Assembly: GCF_001659605.2 (NCBI RefSeq)
Contig: NC_035165.2
Coordinates: 11,466,445 to 11,530,444, forward strand
Origin: Manihot esculenta
Taxonomy: Eukaryota; Streptophyta; Magnoliopsida; Malpighiales; Euphorbiaceae
Direction: 5' to 3'
DNA: 64,000 bases
Of this stretch, positions 1-12,030 are shown piece after piece. The position numbers and the translations under genes were made by a program. Below the pieces are notes generated by a model. That model was given only the letters and a program-made list of their open reading frames with translations, searched no databases and was not told the origin of the DNA. How positions within the stretch are numbered: the stretch's first letter is position 1; every line of letters begins with the position of its first letter.

Positions 1-11
1 TTGAGGGGTCA

Positions 12-3000
12 GTGAAGCAGTCAGTGACCCAGTCTTCAGGGGTTAAGACCCCAGGCAGAGGAGGACCAGGTTTCTCTTCTCAGAGCTCAGGTAAGAAGAG
101 GTGGGATAACACCACCAGGAAGTCGAAGAAGAATAAGTTTTGGAACAAGTTGAAATCCGGTCTGGGATTTGGCGGTGGCTCGAGCTCAGGCTCAGATGGT
201 ACAGAATGCCAGAGATGTGGAAGACCGCACAGGGGAGTGTGTCGAGCTGGGACTAATACATGTTTCAGATGTGGACAGGAGGGACACATGGCTCGGGATT
301 TTCCTAGAGCGCCTTTTATGGGCCAGCCCCAACAGACAGCTTCTGGTAGTGTGGCACAGCCAGCAGTTCCAGCCACAACTCAGGGCAGTGGCAGAGGTAG
401 AGGGAGAGGGGCAGCCTCTTCTTCTGGTTCCCGAGGTGAAGGTCCATCAGCTCCAGCCAGGATCTTCACCATGACACAGCAGGAGGCTAACACATCCAAC
501 ATCGTGGTGTCAGGTAATCTCGTCATTGGGTGTTCTGATGTGTATGCATTAATGGACCCGGGTGCATCTCATTCATTTATTGCTCCGAGAGCCGTTGAGA
601 GGTTGGGTCTGATAGTCTCTGGGTTAGAGTGTCCCCTATGGGTCAGTGGACCCAAGTGTGACCCGTCAGTGGCAGTGTCAGTCTGCCAGTACAGTCCAGT
701 TTTTATTGAGGGAAGATGCCTCTCCGCCGACCTTGTGGTTCTAGATTTGACAGACTTTGACGTCATTCTAGGGATGGATTGGCTATCTACCCATGGTGCT
801 ACCTTGGACTGCAGGGACAAGGTAGTCAGGTTCAGAGATCAGGACGGGTCAGAGGTCGTCCTCAGAGGAGACAAGAGGGGCACACCTAGAGGTCTGATAT
901 CAGCTCTTCAGGCTCATAGGTTGCTTAGGAAGGGATGTCAGGGGTACTTAGCTCATGTGAGAGAGCTAGACAGTCAGGTCAAGGAGCCGGCCTCGGTGCC
1001 AGTTGTCAGAGAGTTTCAGGATGTTTTTCCGGATGAGCTTCCAGGTTTACCACCTGCTAGGGAGATAGAGTTCGAGATAGAGTTGGTGCCTGGAACTAGA
1101 CCGATCTCTATCCCTCCCTACAGGATGGCCCCAGTCGAGTTAAAGGAGTTGAAAGAGCAGTTGCAAGAGCTGGTAGAAAAGGGTTTCATCCGACAGAGTA
1201 CCTCACCTTGGGGTGCTCCGGTCTTGTTTGTGAGGAAGAAGGATGGATCCCTTAGACTTTGTATCGACTACAGACAGTTGAACAAAGTCACTACCAAGAA
1301 TAGGTACCCTTTGCCAAGGATCGATGATCTATTCGATCAGCTAGCCGGAGCAGGTTGTTTCTCCAAAATAGATCTGAGATCGGGGTACCATCAGCTAAGG
1401 ATAAGGGATGAAGATGTGCCAAAGACAGCTTTCAGGACCAGATATGGGCATTTTGAGTTCCTTGTAATGTCGTTCGGGTTAACCAACGCCCCTGCAGCAT
1501 TCATGGATCTCATGAACAGAGTGTTTAGCCAGTACCTGGATCACTTCGTTATTGTCTTCATAGATGATATCTTAGTGTATTCCAGGAATGCAGAGGAGCA
1601 TGCCCATCATCTGCGGTTGGTCTTGCAGACTTTGAGGGAACATGGCTTGTATGCCAAGTTCTCTAAATGTGAGTTCTGGCTGAGGAGCATTTCGTTCTTG
1701 GGGCATGTAGTGTCGGAGAATGGGATTGAGGTAGACCCCAAGAAGACAGAAACTGTGGCTAACTGGCCTAGACCCACTTCAGTGACGGAGATCAGGAGTT
1801 TCTTGGGTTTGGCAGGTTACTACAGGAGGTTCGTTCAGGACTTCTCAAAGATAGCAGCTCCTCTGACCAGGTTAACCAGGAAGAATCAGAAGTTTCTGTG
1901 GGCCGACCAGTGCGAGGAGAGTTTTGAAGAGCTTAAGAAGAGGTTGACTTCAGCGCCAGTGTTAGCTCTGCCATCCAGTGATGAGGACTTTACGGTCTTT
2001 TGTGATGCATCCCGTGTGGGACTGGGTTGTGTATTAATGCAGAATGAGAGGGTGATCGCTTATGCTTCTAGGCAGCTGAAGAAGCATGAGTTGAATTACC
2101 CCACACATGACCTGGAGATGGCAGCAGTAATCTTTGCACTCAAGATGTGGAGGCACTACCTCTATGGGGTAAAATGTGAGATCTTCACGGATCATAAAAG
2201 CCTGCAGTACATCCTGAGTCAAAGAGATTTGAATTTGAGACAGAGGAGATGGGTGGAGCTGCTGAGTGACTATGATTGCAAGATTCAGTACCATCCGGGT
2301 AAGGCGAATGTCGTGGCAAACGCCCTAAGCCGGAAGTCACTAGGCAGTTTATCCCACATATCGGCAGAGAGGAGGCCAGTGGTGAAGGAGTTCTACAAGC
2401 TTATTGAGGAAGGTCTACAGATGGAGTTGTTTGGTACAGGTGCCTTGGTGGCCCAGATGAGAGTGGCACCCGTGTTTCTAGAGCAGGTGGCTCAGAAACA
2501 GCATGAGGACCCGGAGTTAGTGAAGATTGCCAGGACTGTTCAGTCAGACAATGGCAGTGAGTTCAGATTCGATAGCAAGGGGATCCTCCGCTATGGGAGC
2601 AGACTATGTATACCAGATGACATAGGGCTAAAAGGAGACATTATGAGAGAGGCTCATAATGCAAGATACAGCATTCACCCCGGAGCCACCAAGATGTATC
2701 AAGATCTAAAGAAGGTTTATTGGTGGCCAACGATGAAGAAAGAAGTGGCACAGTCCGTGTCCGCCTGCGAAGTATGTCAGAGGGTGAAGCTGGAACATCA
2801 GAAGCCGGCTGGAATGCTTAACCCGCTACCTATTCCAGAGTGGAAATGGGAAAATATAGCTATGGACTTCGTAGTGGGGTTACCGGTGGCGTCCAACAGA
2901 GTGGACTCCATATGGGTGATTGTGGACAGACTCACTAAATCTGCTCACTTCATTCCTGTCAGGAGTGGCTACTCTGTGGACAAGTTGGCGCAGGTATATG

Positions 3001-3899
3001 TGGATGAGATCGTCAGGCTGCATGGGGTTCCTGTTTCGATAGTGTCAGATAGAGGGCCCCAGTTCACCTCCAGGTTTTGGCAGAGTCTGCAGAATGCCAT
3101 GGGTACTAGGTTGGATTTCAGTACTGCCTTCCACCCCCAGACTGATGGACAGTCAGAAAGGACCATCCAGACTATCGAGGATATGCTTAGAATGTGTGTG
3201 CTGGACTTTGGCGGTTCTTGGAGGCAGCATCTACCTTTGGTGGAGTTTGCCTACAATAACAGCCATCATGCTAGCATCGGGATGGCTCCATATGAAGCTT
3301 TGTATGGAAGGAAGTGCAGATCACCTGTTTGCTGGGAAGAGGTTGGAGAAAAGGCCTTGGCAGGGCCTGAGTTAGTAGAGATCACCAGCAGGGTGGTACC
3401 CATAATCAGAGAAAGAATCAAGACTGCTGCCAGCAGACAGAAGAGCTATGCAGACGTCCGCAGAAGACAGTTAGAGTTTCAGGAGGGGGATCTGGTATTG
3501 CTCAAGGTGTCTCCAATGAAGGGAGTGGTTCGCTTCGGGAAGAAAGGTAAACTAGCCCCACGATACATCAGACCCTTTGAAATCTTGCAAAAGATTGGGA
3601 ATGTGTCGTACAAGCTGGATTTACCTGCTTCAATGGCAAGAATCCATCCGGTTTTCCATGTTTCAATGTTGAGGAAGTTTGTGTCAGATCCGAGCAAGGT
3701 TCTTAGTGAGCCTGATGTGGAGGTCCAAGAGGATCTCACCTATGTTGAACAGCCAGTACGGATCATAGACACCCAGATCAGAAAGTTAAGAAACAAGGAA
3801 ATCCCGATGGTGAAAGTCCTATGGAACCACCACAACTTGGAAGAATGCACTTGGGAGACACGGGAGTCTATGCTCCAGCAATACCCTCATCTCTTTTAA
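12..3899 (+). CDS. Ty3/gypsy gag-pol polyprotein, copy A (5' end outside window)
   Basis: This is the gag C-terminus plus complete pol of a chromovirus-type LTR retrotransposon. It encodes the enzymes that copy the element RNA into DNA and integrate it. The frame is already open at base 3, so the true start lies left of the window. Domains in order, numbering from base 12: basic linker; zinc knuckle about residues 84-97; aspartic protease with DPGASHSF near 182; reverse transcriptase with FIDD near 516; RNase H with FCDAS; integrase with an HHCC finger, MDFVVGLP near 950, SDRGPQF and [10 protein letters not shown]; and a chromodomain-like C-terminus. The frame has no stop before the TAA. The zinc knuckle has lost its fourth ligand (Phe where copy C has Cys), and the reverse transcriptase reads MSFGLTNAP where C has MPFGLTNAP. 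These suggest decay or reduced function. The Tekay/Del-like clade assignment is inferred from the C-terminus and LTR size. Confidence 0.93.
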   Translation: MKQSVTQSSGVKTPGRGGPGFSSQSSGKKRWDNTTRKSKKNKFWNKLKSGLGFGGGSSSGSDGTECQRCGRPHRGVCRAGTNTCFRCGQEGHMARDFPRAPFMGQPQQTASGSVAQPAVPATTQGSGRGRGRGAASSSGSRGEGPSAPARIFTMTQQEANTSNIVVSGNLVIGCSDVYALMDPGASHSFIAPRAVERLGLIVSGLECPLWVSGPKCDPSVAVSVCQYSPVFIEGRCLSADLVVLDLTDFDVILGMDWLSTHGATLDCRDKVVRFRDQDGSEVVLRGDKRGTPRGLISALQAHRLLRKGCQGYLAHVRELDSQVKEPASVPVVREFQDVFPDELPGLPPAREIEFEIELVPGTRPISIPPYRMAPVELKELKEQLQELVEKGFIRQSTSPWGAPVLFVRKKDGSLRLCIDYRQLNKVTTKNRYPLPRIDDLFDQLAGAGCFSKIDLRSGYHQLRIRDEDVPKTAFRTRYGHFEFLVMSFGLTNAPAAFMDLMNRVFSQYLDHFVIVFIDDILVYSRNAEEHAHHLRLVLQTLREHGLYAKFSKCEFWLRSISFLGHVVSENGIEVDPKKTETVANWPRPTSVTEIRSFLGLAGYYRRFVQDFSKIAAPLTRLTRKNQKFLWADQCEESFEELKKRLTSAPVLALPSSDEDFTVFCDASRVGLGCVLMQNERVIAYASRQLKKHELNYPTHDLEMAAVIFALKMWRHYLYGVKCEIFTDHKSLQYILSQRDLNLRQRRWVELLSDYDCKIQYHPGKANVVANALSRKSLGSLSHISAERRPVVKEFYKLIEEGLQMELFGTGALVAQMRVAPVFLEQVAQKQHEDPELVKIARTVQSDNGSEFRFDSKGILRYGSRLCIPDDIGLKGDIMREAHNARYSIHPGATKMYQDLKKVYWWPTMKKEVAQSVSACEVCQRVKLEHQKPAGMLNPLPIPEWKWENIAMDFVVGLPVASNRVDSIWVIVDRLTKSAHFIPVRSGYSVDKLAQVYVDEIVRLHGVPVSIVSDRGPQFTSRFWQSLQNAMGTRLDFSTAFHPQTDGQSERTIQTIEDMLRMCVLDFGGSWRQHLPLVEFAYNNSHHASIGMAPYEALYGRKCRSPVCWEEVGEKALAGPELVEITSRVVPIIRERIKTAASRQKSYADVRRRQLEFQEGDLVLLKVSPMKGVVRFGKKGKLAPRYIRPFEILQKIGNVSYKLDLPASMARIHPVFHVSMLRKFVSDPSKVLSEPDVEVQEDLTYVEQPVRIIDTQIRKLRNKEIPMVKVLWNHHNLEECTWETRESMLQQYPHLF

Positions 3900-3990
3900 G
3901 GTTAGATCTCTATGTGTTTATGTGCTATGTATGTTATGTTTTATGCCATGCTATGTGCTAGTTGAGGTACATTCGGGGACGAATGTTCTT

Positions 3991-4003
3991 AAGGGGGGGA
4001 GAA
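3991..4003 (+). other. Polypurine tract of copy A
   Basis: A purine run (AAGGGGGGGAGAA) sits immediately before the TG of the 3' LTR. It is the expected plus-strand primer site, and the same tract precedes the 3' LTR of copy C. Confidence 0.85.
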
Positions 4004-4968
4004 TGTAATACCCGGCTAGACTCCGGTATCGGAATTCCTACCGTCCGGTGGAATCTCGGATGTCGGAAGCCTCTAGTAGGGTAGAAACATGTTTTCCTAA
4101 AATGTTTTAAGGTATTTCATGGTTTTAAGTATGAAAATTAAATGAGTTTTTGCATGAAAAGTCTTTGGAGGAAAACCCAGGTTCGGCCGTCGAAAGTCAA
4201 GTTCGGCCGCCGAACATGCATGCGTTTTGGAGGCACGTTAGGCCCCCGAAAGCATGAGTGAGGGAAGTTCAGGTTCGGCCGCCGAAACCCAAGTTCGGCC
4301 GCCGAACATGGCATGCATGCGGAAGCACTTTCGGCCCCCGAACGTGGCCTGGCCAGCCACTATAAAAGGGTCACTTAGCCGAAATGGGCGAGCTTTCTCC
4401 CATTTTCGGCCATAGCTAGCTTCCGACCTCCCTCTCCCCAGATCTAGTGTTTTTCCTTCAAATCCCCACCATTTTTCTTGAGTTTTAAGCTTGCATTGAA
4501 GATTTTGAACTTTTGAAACAAGTTTTGGAGCTTTGGGAACTCAGGAGCTCATTTTCGTGGATCTCCAAGTTTAGGTCGTCTTCCTCTCGATCTTCAAGAG
4601 GTAAGGGCCGATCTTAAGCTCCTTATATGTTTTAAATAAGTTTTATGAAGTTTTATGGGTTAGAAATGCATGTTTAAGTTAGTTGAGCTATGTTAGGTTT
4701 TATGGGATTTTTGAGCAATGTGGCATGTTTGAGTATGTTTGAAGTGTTGTAGTTGGGGTATATGCTTGTTTGAGGCCCCTAGGAGCTTGTATGCATGTTT
4801 TGGTTGAGTGGTAAGCATGATTTGAGCTTGGGAGGCGAAATGTGCATAGGAGAGCTGAGTTTCTGCCATTCTGGGAGAAACCAGGTTCGGCCGCCGAAGG
4901 GACTTTCGGCCGCCGAACCTGCCGCCGAAAGTGCCCTGTTCAGCCATCTCTGTTCGGCTGCCTGACTT
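4004..4968 (+). repeat. 3' LTR of copy A, truncated
   Basis: The LTR starts with TGTAATACCCGG directly after the polypurine tract and follows the copy C LTR for about 965 bp out of roughly 2,250. It carries a TATAAAAG box at 4361-4368 and the TTCGGC-N-GCCGAA palindromic modules. It stops abruptly near 4968, where the sequence becomes the minus-strand pol of copy B. At least 1.2 kb of LTR is missing here. The older LTR half at 12031-13013 could be its continuation, but about 0.2 kb would then be lost and that piece is quite divergent. Confidence 0.88.
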
Positions 4969-7265
4969 TTGACTCAGGATGTACTGTAGGCTCTTATGAT
5001 CTGTAAAGATCTCACATTTTACCCCATAGAGGTAGTGCCTCCACATCTTGAGTGCAAAGATTACTGCTGCCATCTCTAGGTCATGCGTGGGGTAATTTAA
5101 CTCGTGCTTCTTCAGCTGTCTAGAAGCATAAGCAATCACCCTCTCATTCTGCATTAGTACACAACCCAGTCCCACACGGGACTCATCACAAAAGACTGTA
5201 AAATCCTCATCACTAGATGGTAGAGCTAACACTGGTGCTGAAGTCAACCTCTTCTTAAGCTCTTCAAAACTCTCTTCGCACTGGTCGGTCCACACAAACT
5301 TTTGATTCTTCCTGGTTAAGCTGGTCAGAGGAGCTGCAATCTTTGAGAAGTCCTGAACGAACCTCCTGTAGTAACCTGCCAAACCCAAGAAACTCCTGAT
5401 TTTTGTCACTGAAGTGGGTCTAGGCCAGTTAGCCACAGCTTCTACCTTCTTGGAGTCCACCTCTATCCCATTTTCTGACACCATATGCCCCAAGAATGAA
5501 ATGCTCCTCAGCCAGAACTCGCACTTGGAGAACTTGGCATACAAGCCATGTTCCCTCAAGGTCTGCAGAACCAACCTCAGATGATGGGCATGCTCCTCTG
5601 CATTCCTGGAATACACTAAGATATCATCTATGAAGACAATAACAAAGTGATCCAGGTATTGGCTAAACACTCTGTTCATGAGATCCATGAATGCTGCAGG
5701 GGCGTTGGTTAACCCGAACGGCATTACAAGGAACTCAAAATGCCCATATCTAGTCCTGAAAGCTGTCTTTGGCACATCTTCTTCTCTGATCCTCAGCTGA
5801 TGATACCCAGATCTCATATCTATTTTGGAGAAACAACCCGATCCTGCTAGCTGGTCGAATAGATCCTCGATCCTTGGCAATGGGTATTTATTCTTGGTAG
5901 TGACTTTGTTCAACTGCCTGTAGTCGATACAAAGTCTAAGGGATCCATCCTTCTTTCTGACAAACAAGACTGGTGCACCCCAAGGTGAGGTGCTCGGTCG
6001 GATGAAGCCCTTTTCTACCAGCTCTTGCAACTGTTCCTTCAATTCTTTCAACTCAGCTGGAGCCATCCTTTAGGGAGGGATAGAGATCGGTCGGGTTCCA
6101 GGCATCAGTTCTATCTCGAACTCTATCTCCCTAGCAGGTGGTAAACCTGGCAACTCGTCTGGGAAGACGTCTAGGAACTCTCTAACCACTGGCACCGAGG
6201 CGGGCTCTCTAACTTGACTGCTGAGCTCTCTCACATGAGCCAAATACCCCTGACATCCCTTCCTAAGCAACCTATGAGCCTGAAGAGCTGATATCAGACC
6301 TCTAGGTGTACCCCTCCTGTCTCTCCTGAAGACAACCTCTAACCCATCCTGATCTCTGAACCTGACTACCTTGTCCCTGCAGTCCAAGGTAGCACCATGG
6401 GTAGATAACCAGTCCATCCCTAGAATGACGTCAAAATCTGTCAAGTCTAGAACCACAAGGTCGGCGGAAAGGCATCTTCCCTCAATAAAGTCTGGACTGC
6501 ACTGGCAGACTGACTCAGCCACTGATGGATCACACTTGGGTCCACTGACCCAGAGAGGACACTCTAACCCAGAGATCATCAGACACAACCTCTCGACGGC
6601 TTTCGGAGCAATAAAAGAATGAGATGCACCAGGGTCCATCAAGGCATACACATCTGAACAACCAATGACTAAATTACCTGCCACTACGGTGTTAGATGCA
6701 TCTGCCTCCTACTGAGTCATGGTGAAGATTCGTGCTGGAGCTGATGGACCTTCACCTCTGAAACCTGCTGATGAAGAGGCTGTCCCTCTTCCTCTGCCTC
6801 TGCCACTGGCCTGAGTCATGGCTGGAGCTACTGGTTGAGCCACACTGCCAGAAGCCGTCTGCTGAGACTGTGCTCCAAAAGCTGCCCTAGGACACTCCCG
6901 AGCCATGTGTCCCTCTTGCCCGCATCTGAAGCAGGCTGCTGTCCCAGCCCGGCAAACTCCCCTGTGCGGTCTACTACACTTTGCACAAACTGCATTATCC
7001 GCACCAGAGCTCGAGCCACTCCCTAGTCCCAGACTGGATTTGACCTTGTTCCAAAACTTGTTCTTCTTGGGCTTCCTAGTGGTATTACTCCACTTTTTTC
7101 TACCTGAAGCTGCTGCACTCAGAGAAGAAGAGCCTGGGGTCTTGGAACCAGAAGACTGTGCCACTGACTGTCTGCTGTTCCCTGAACGATGTTACTGGCC
7201 TCCATTTTCCGGGCCATATCCACTATGGCATGGAAGCTCTCCCTATCTGCTGACTGGATCAAGGA
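4969..7265 (-). pseudogene. gag C-terminus and pol of copy B (broken)
   Basis: Reading leftward: end of gag (MARKMEAS), zinc knuckle with all four ligands ([14 protein letters not shown]), protease (DPGASHSF), reverse transcriptase ([13 protein letters not shown]) and RNase H up to the YILSQ motif. Breaks against copy C: a 1-nt deletion near 7180, a TAG at 6711-6709 replacing Gln in the TMTQQEA motif, and a TAA at 6072-6070 replacing Tyr in IPPYRM. The last true RNase H residues are at about 4969. The remaining open frame to 4693 merely reads through the antisense LTR of copy A and is not protein of this family. Confidence 0.9.
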
Positions 7266-8473
7266 TGTAACATCCTCTGGGCCCACACCAGTAGATATTG
7301 TCCACTTTGAAAGAGCACCTTCGGCCCATCTTACCCCTCACGGATTTGTTTCTGAGGGTTCACGCAAGCGTCCTTCCCCTCAAAACGCGTCTACTGTGGT
7401 CTCTTGGGGCTTGCCCTTATAAGGCGTCTCCCCTCCTTACCTCTTTCCGATGTGGGATACTTTCAATCCACCTCATAGGGCTTCTACCCCCCATAAGGCC
7501 TGAGCGTCCTCGCTCAGCACACCGTACTCATGAGGCCCAGGCTCTGATACCAATTGTAACATCCTCTGGGCCCACAACAGTAGATATTGTCCGCTTTGGG
7601 AGAGCACCTTCGGCCCATCTTACCCCTCACGGATTTGTTTCTGAGGGTTCACGCAAGCGTCCTTCCCCTCAAAACGCGTCTACTGTGGTCTCTTGGGGCT
7701 TGCCTTTATAAGGCGTCCCCCCTCCTTACCTCTTTCCGATGTGGGATACTTTCAATCCACCTCATAGGGCTTCTACCCCCCATAAGGCCTGAGCGTCCTC
7801 GCTCAGCACACCGTACTCATGAGGCCCAGGCTCTGATACCAATTGTAACATCCTCTGAGCCCACAACAGTAGATATTGTCCGCTTTGGGAGAGCACCTTC
7901 GGCCCATCTTACCCCTCACGGATTTGTTTCTGAGGGTTCACGCAAGCGTCCTTCCCCTCAAAACGCGTCTACTGTTGTCTCTTGGGGCTTGCCCTTATAA
8001 GGCGTCTCCCCTCCTTACCTCTTTCCGATGTGGGATACTTTCAATCCACCTCATAGGGCTTCCTCCATTTTTAGGTATATTATTATTCATTTTATTATTA
8101 TGATTTTAGTTCCTCCCTTTTTAGGTATATTATTGTCCTCCCAAAGCGGACAATATCTACTGTTGTGGGCTCAGAGGATGTTACAATTGGTATCAGAGCC
8201 TGGGCCTCATGAGTACGGTGTGCTGAGCGAGGACGCTCAGGCCTTATGGGGGGTAGAAGCCCTATGAGGTGGATTGAAATTATCCCACATCGAAAGAGGT
8301 AAGGAGGGGGGACGCCTTATAAGGGCAAGCCCCAAGAGACCACAGTAGACGCATTTTGAGGGGAAGGACGCTTGCGTGAACCCTCAGAAACAAATCCGTG
8401 AGGGGTAAGATGGGCCGAAGGTGCTCTCCCAAAGCGGACAATATCTACTGTTGTGGGCCCAGAGGATGTTACA
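7266..8473. mobile_element. Palindromic TRIM-like array with 5-bp target duplication
   Basis: This 1,208-bp insertion lies in copy B gag and is flanked by AAGGA at 7261-7265 and 8474-8478. It begins TGTAACATCC and ends GGATGTTACA. The left side holds tandem units of 289 bp starting at 7266, 7555 and 7844 (the third truncated near 8060). After an AT-rich spacer (about 8060-8134) the same unit recurs inverted, with one full copy at 8187-8473 and a partial one before it. Each unit junction carries TGGTATCAGAGCC, the initiator-Met tRNA primer site, next to TTACA. No protein is encoded. The TG..CA ends, tRNA primer site and 5-bp TSD fit a non-autonomous miniature LTR element (TRIM). Copy C gag has the uninterrupted target. 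Confidence 0.85.
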
Positions 8474-9481
8474 AAGGAGGAATATCTAGAGTGGAGTTTC
8501 ATGATATACCTCCTTGACCTTTTCTGGTCCGAGTCAAGATTTTGCCCTGCAAATGGCAACAGCTCCAAGAATCTGTCTGTGAACTCCTCTACACCCATCT
8601 CATTAGTCTGCCTCAACTGCTCAAACTCTATCATCTTCAGCTCCTTTGAACTATCTGGGAAAGCCCATCCTGCAAACTCATTTGCAAACTCCTCCCAAGA
8701 CATGCTGTCCACTTTCGGGTTCACATAATTCTTAAACCACTCTCGTGCCTTCTTGCACTTAAGCGTGAACCCAGCCATCTGAATGGCTCTACTGTCATCA
8801 GCCCCAATCTCATCTGTGATCACCTTAACCCTTTCAAGATACACAAATGGGTCATCCCCTTTTTCATACTGAGGAGCACCCAGTTTCATGTAGTCGGTCA
8901 TCTTGACCTTGCTCCTACTGGCTGAGCTAGGTCTAGAAGGTTGAGTAATTGGGGCTGCTGGTTCTGTAGGTGGTGGAGGTGGGGGTGCAGCATTCCCCGA
9001 GGTGGGGTTTGCCGGGTGAGGATAAAAGGGTGAGGGTGGATAAGCTGGGTACTGGGGGTGAGGTGGATAGAAAGGTGGATAAGGCATGTAGGTAGGGTAG
9101 GGGCTAAAGCTGGAGTAATCCGATGTGCCTCCCATCGGATACCCTGAACCCTGTGGAAAAGGGCGGATAATGGGGTGGAAAACTATACCTCGAGGCCTGA
9201 ACGCCTCCCTGTGACTCCCCTGTCCCCTCTTCCGTCATGCTGACATCTAGATTCCCATCCCTCCTCTGATCCTCTTCCATAACCTCCCTCACATCTGAAG
9301 AACTTCCTCCTCTATCTATCCCCCTTCTGCTAGCATCAAAAGACCTTCTAGGGTCCCTTGACACTCTTTCTCTGCTTGATCTACATGACATTGCCCTAGG
9401 CAATGCAGGAGGATGGGCGCTCGTGCCCTCATCCTCAGGTGGCACTCCAGTCAATCGTGCAGATCGACGAGTTCCCCTCAT
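8474..9481 (-). pseudogene. gag N-terminal half of copy B (broken)
   Basis: The reading runs leftward from an ATG at 9481-9479 (MRGTRRSARLTG). It passes through a Pro/Tyr-rich stretch and the retrotransposon gag domain ([29 protein letters not shown]), then stops at the TRIM-like insertion, which is in the codons after SRYSS. A frameshift near 9145-9170 separates the first approximately 110 codons from the rest. Copy C has a related sequence in one frame there. This copy keeps Tyr (TCGGATTAC) at the codon where copy C has its premature stop. Confidence 0.88.
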
Positions 9482-9726
9482 CCTGTTTTCTGAAAGGCAG
9501 CACATAACAAGCAAACATTAGCATCATATGGTCCATGTGGGCACACATGAACCCTCATCACATACATCACATATCATTAATGCACATGCATGTAATCATG
9601 GCATTTCACATCATCAATCAAGACAGGACTCTACATCCTATCCTAGTGGACATGATCTTCCTATTGTGCTTGACCTTCTATAACATCTATGAGCCCGACA
9701 CTCTAGATCCAACCATATGAACCTAG

Positions 9727-9739
9727 GGCTCTGATACCA
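9727..9739 (-). other. Primer-binding site of copy B
   Basis: The minus strand reads TGGTATCAGAGCC three bases inside the LTR end. This complements the 3' end of initiator-Met tRNA and matches the copy C site. Confidence 0.85.
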
Positions 9740-9742
9740 TTC

Positions 9743-12030
9743 TGTAACGATCTGAAAATCAGATCGCTACCGGCGCTAGGATCCAGGTCGGCTTAAGGCC
9801 GTCGGGACCCGTAGCAAGCCTAACATACATCCTATGAACCTGTTTAATCCCATACATCATTTCTCATACACCAACTCAACCTGTACATGCACTGAACATA
9901 AACATAACTATAAACATTGATCCCCCTGTGGAACCTCAACAATGCCCCCCATGGGTGGCATAACATGCGTTGAGTTGGTTAAACATAATCATCAATAAAC
10001 ATTAAGATCATGTATCAAAAAGGGATTACAACATACTATGGTCAAGCACACTCTTAACATCCTTAAACATCATTACATTACATATCTATACTGTACTTTT
10101 ACAATACATCATTCTACAAATTCGTCATGTCCACATTCTATCTATTACAAATACATGACTTTACTCTCCTTGACTTCTCTGTCTAGCCCGTACCTGCAAG
10201 CCTGGGGGTTAAGGGAGAGGGGTGAGCTACAAGAGCCCAGTGAGCAGAATAATGAAAAACAACATTTAAAAATCCCATGCCATCATGTAATGCAACACAT
10301 CACAACAAATCACATTTCGGATGGTATTGTCCCCAATAGTCCTCTACATTCCAAAGTGTCGGTACGTAGAATGGGTCAACCGGTCTTTCTCTTAACATAA
10401 CATAACATTCCAATGTGCTAGGGACGTAGAATGGGTACAACCTGGACTTTCTCTTACATCGTGCCAGGGACGTAGAATGGGTACAACCTGGACTTCCATA
10501 CCGTATCATGCCGTAACATCATCATATCATATGAGGACTAAAGGATCGTCCAATAACCAATCCACATCAACATCATAAATGCAATGCAACATATTCGTGA
10601 ATTCTAATGCAAACAACCTAATTCATCACATGGCATTCATGATGCATGAACATGCTCAAAACTTTATAATTTATTTGCTTTCAATCGTAAAGGTTTATTC
10701 TACTCACCTCTTGGCTAGCTCTGACAATGACTGAAGCAGCTGACTCACTGCTGGGGTCCTCGGTTTCTCAGGTCCGAACCTACACAGGTGGACTCAAATG
10801 ACGGACCAAACAACTAGAATAAAATTCTAAAAACATCCCCCAAAAACCCCCTAAAATACCTCAAAACAATCATGCAAAAACATGCAAAGGAAGGCTGAAC
10901 AGGGCACTTTCGGCGGCAGGTTCAGCGGCTGAAAGTCCCTCTAGAGCCGAAAGTCAGGCAGGTTCGGCGGCCGAAACTCCCAGACAGAGGCGAAACTCAT
11001 GCATGTTCGGCAGCACTTTCGGCGGCCGAAACTCCCAGACAGAGATGAAAGTCTCCTTTCGGAGGCAGGCTTCGGCAGCCGAAAGGCTTGCCTCCCCAGC
11101 CATGTTCGGTGGCCGAAAGTCCTTCGGCTGCCGAACCTGGTTTCTGCCAAAGGGCAGAAACTTGGCTCCTCTTGCCTCCAAAGCCTCCCAAACCTTCTAA
11201 ACATGCATAATCCTATTCTACAACACACATACTCAAGCATACAAGCTCCTAGGGGCTTCAAACTATCTTAAACCCCATCTACAACACATCAAACAACACA
11301 AATCCAACATACATTGCCCATAAACCAACATCAACCCAAAAACTCATAAAACCCTACACATGCATTTCTACTTCAAGAATCAACTTAAAACTTGTTAAAA
11401 ACATGTAGTGAGCTCAAGATCGACCCTTACCTCTTGTAGATCGAGAGGAAAACGACCCTAGCTCGGAGATGGGAGAGATTTGAGTTCTTGAACCTCAAAG
11501 CTCCAAAACTTGCTTTAAACTCGAAAAAATCTTCAAAACAAGGTGAAAACCCATAAGAAAAACATGAAAACTCGAAGGGAGAAGCTCAAAACAGAGGAGG
11601 GGCGGTGGAGAACTCACCTTGGCCGAAAACGGGAAGAAAAGCTTGTCCGTTTCGGCCATGGGGTCCTTTTATAGGGCTATCCTTACCACCTTTCGGCGGC
11701 CTAACGTGCCCCCACAACGCATGCAAGTTCGGCGGCCAAACATGAGGTTCGGCGGTCGAACCTTGACTGATTCAAACAAGGCTTTCGGAGGCCTAAAGCG
11801 CTCCCAAAACCTCCTCACGTTCGGTGGTCGAACCTGGCTTTCGGCGGCCGAACCTGGCAAAGTCTCCAAAGCCCTCTACACTCAAAACTTGGATTTATTT
11901 CCATTAAAAACCATAAAAGACATCAAAAATTTTTATGAAAACATGGTTTTACCCCTTCTAGAGGTTTTCGACATCCGAGATTCCACCGGACGGTAGGAAT
12001 CCCGATACCGGAGTCTAGCCGGGTATTACA
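9743..12030 (-). repeat. 5' LTR of copy B
   Basis: This 2,288-bp LTR runs on the plus strand from TGTAACGATC to GGGTATTACA, the reverse complement of the family LTR. It contains the GGCCCATTCTACG-type internal repeats (10340-10500, degraded), the palindromic TTCGGC/GCCGAA clusters (10900-11140 and 11690-11850) and a TATA box read leftward near 11670. ORFs inside it are by-products of these repeats. The target duplication cannot be checked because the other end of the element is lost. Confidence 0.9.

Larger units (their letters stand above)
4969..12030 (-). mobile_element. Ty3/gypsy LTR retrotransposon copy B, degenerate and 3'-truncated
   Basis: In minus-strand order this element has a 5' LTR (12030-9743), primer-binding site, gag, protease, reverse transcriptase and the start of RNase H. 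It ends at 4969, where it is joined to the LTR of copy A. The rest of RNase H, the integrase and the 3' LTR are absent. The gag is split by a separate 1,208-bp insertion at 7266-8473. Several stops and frameshifts show it is dead. It belongs to the same family as copies A and C. Confidence 0.9.

Noticed and set aside
4693..4968. C-terminal extension of the copy B pol frame after YILSQ
   Set aside because: It is antisense LTR of copy A read by chance after a junction, not a real fusion protein.
7298..8103. Repeated 137-residue ORFs (three in series) that look like a protein family
   Set aside because: They have the 289-bp period of the TRIM-like units and translate LTR and primer-site sequence; no domain and no independent start signal.
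7266..8473. Cassandra-type TRIM with 5S rRNA sequence
   Set aside because: I could not find the conserved 5S internal promoter boxes in any unit.
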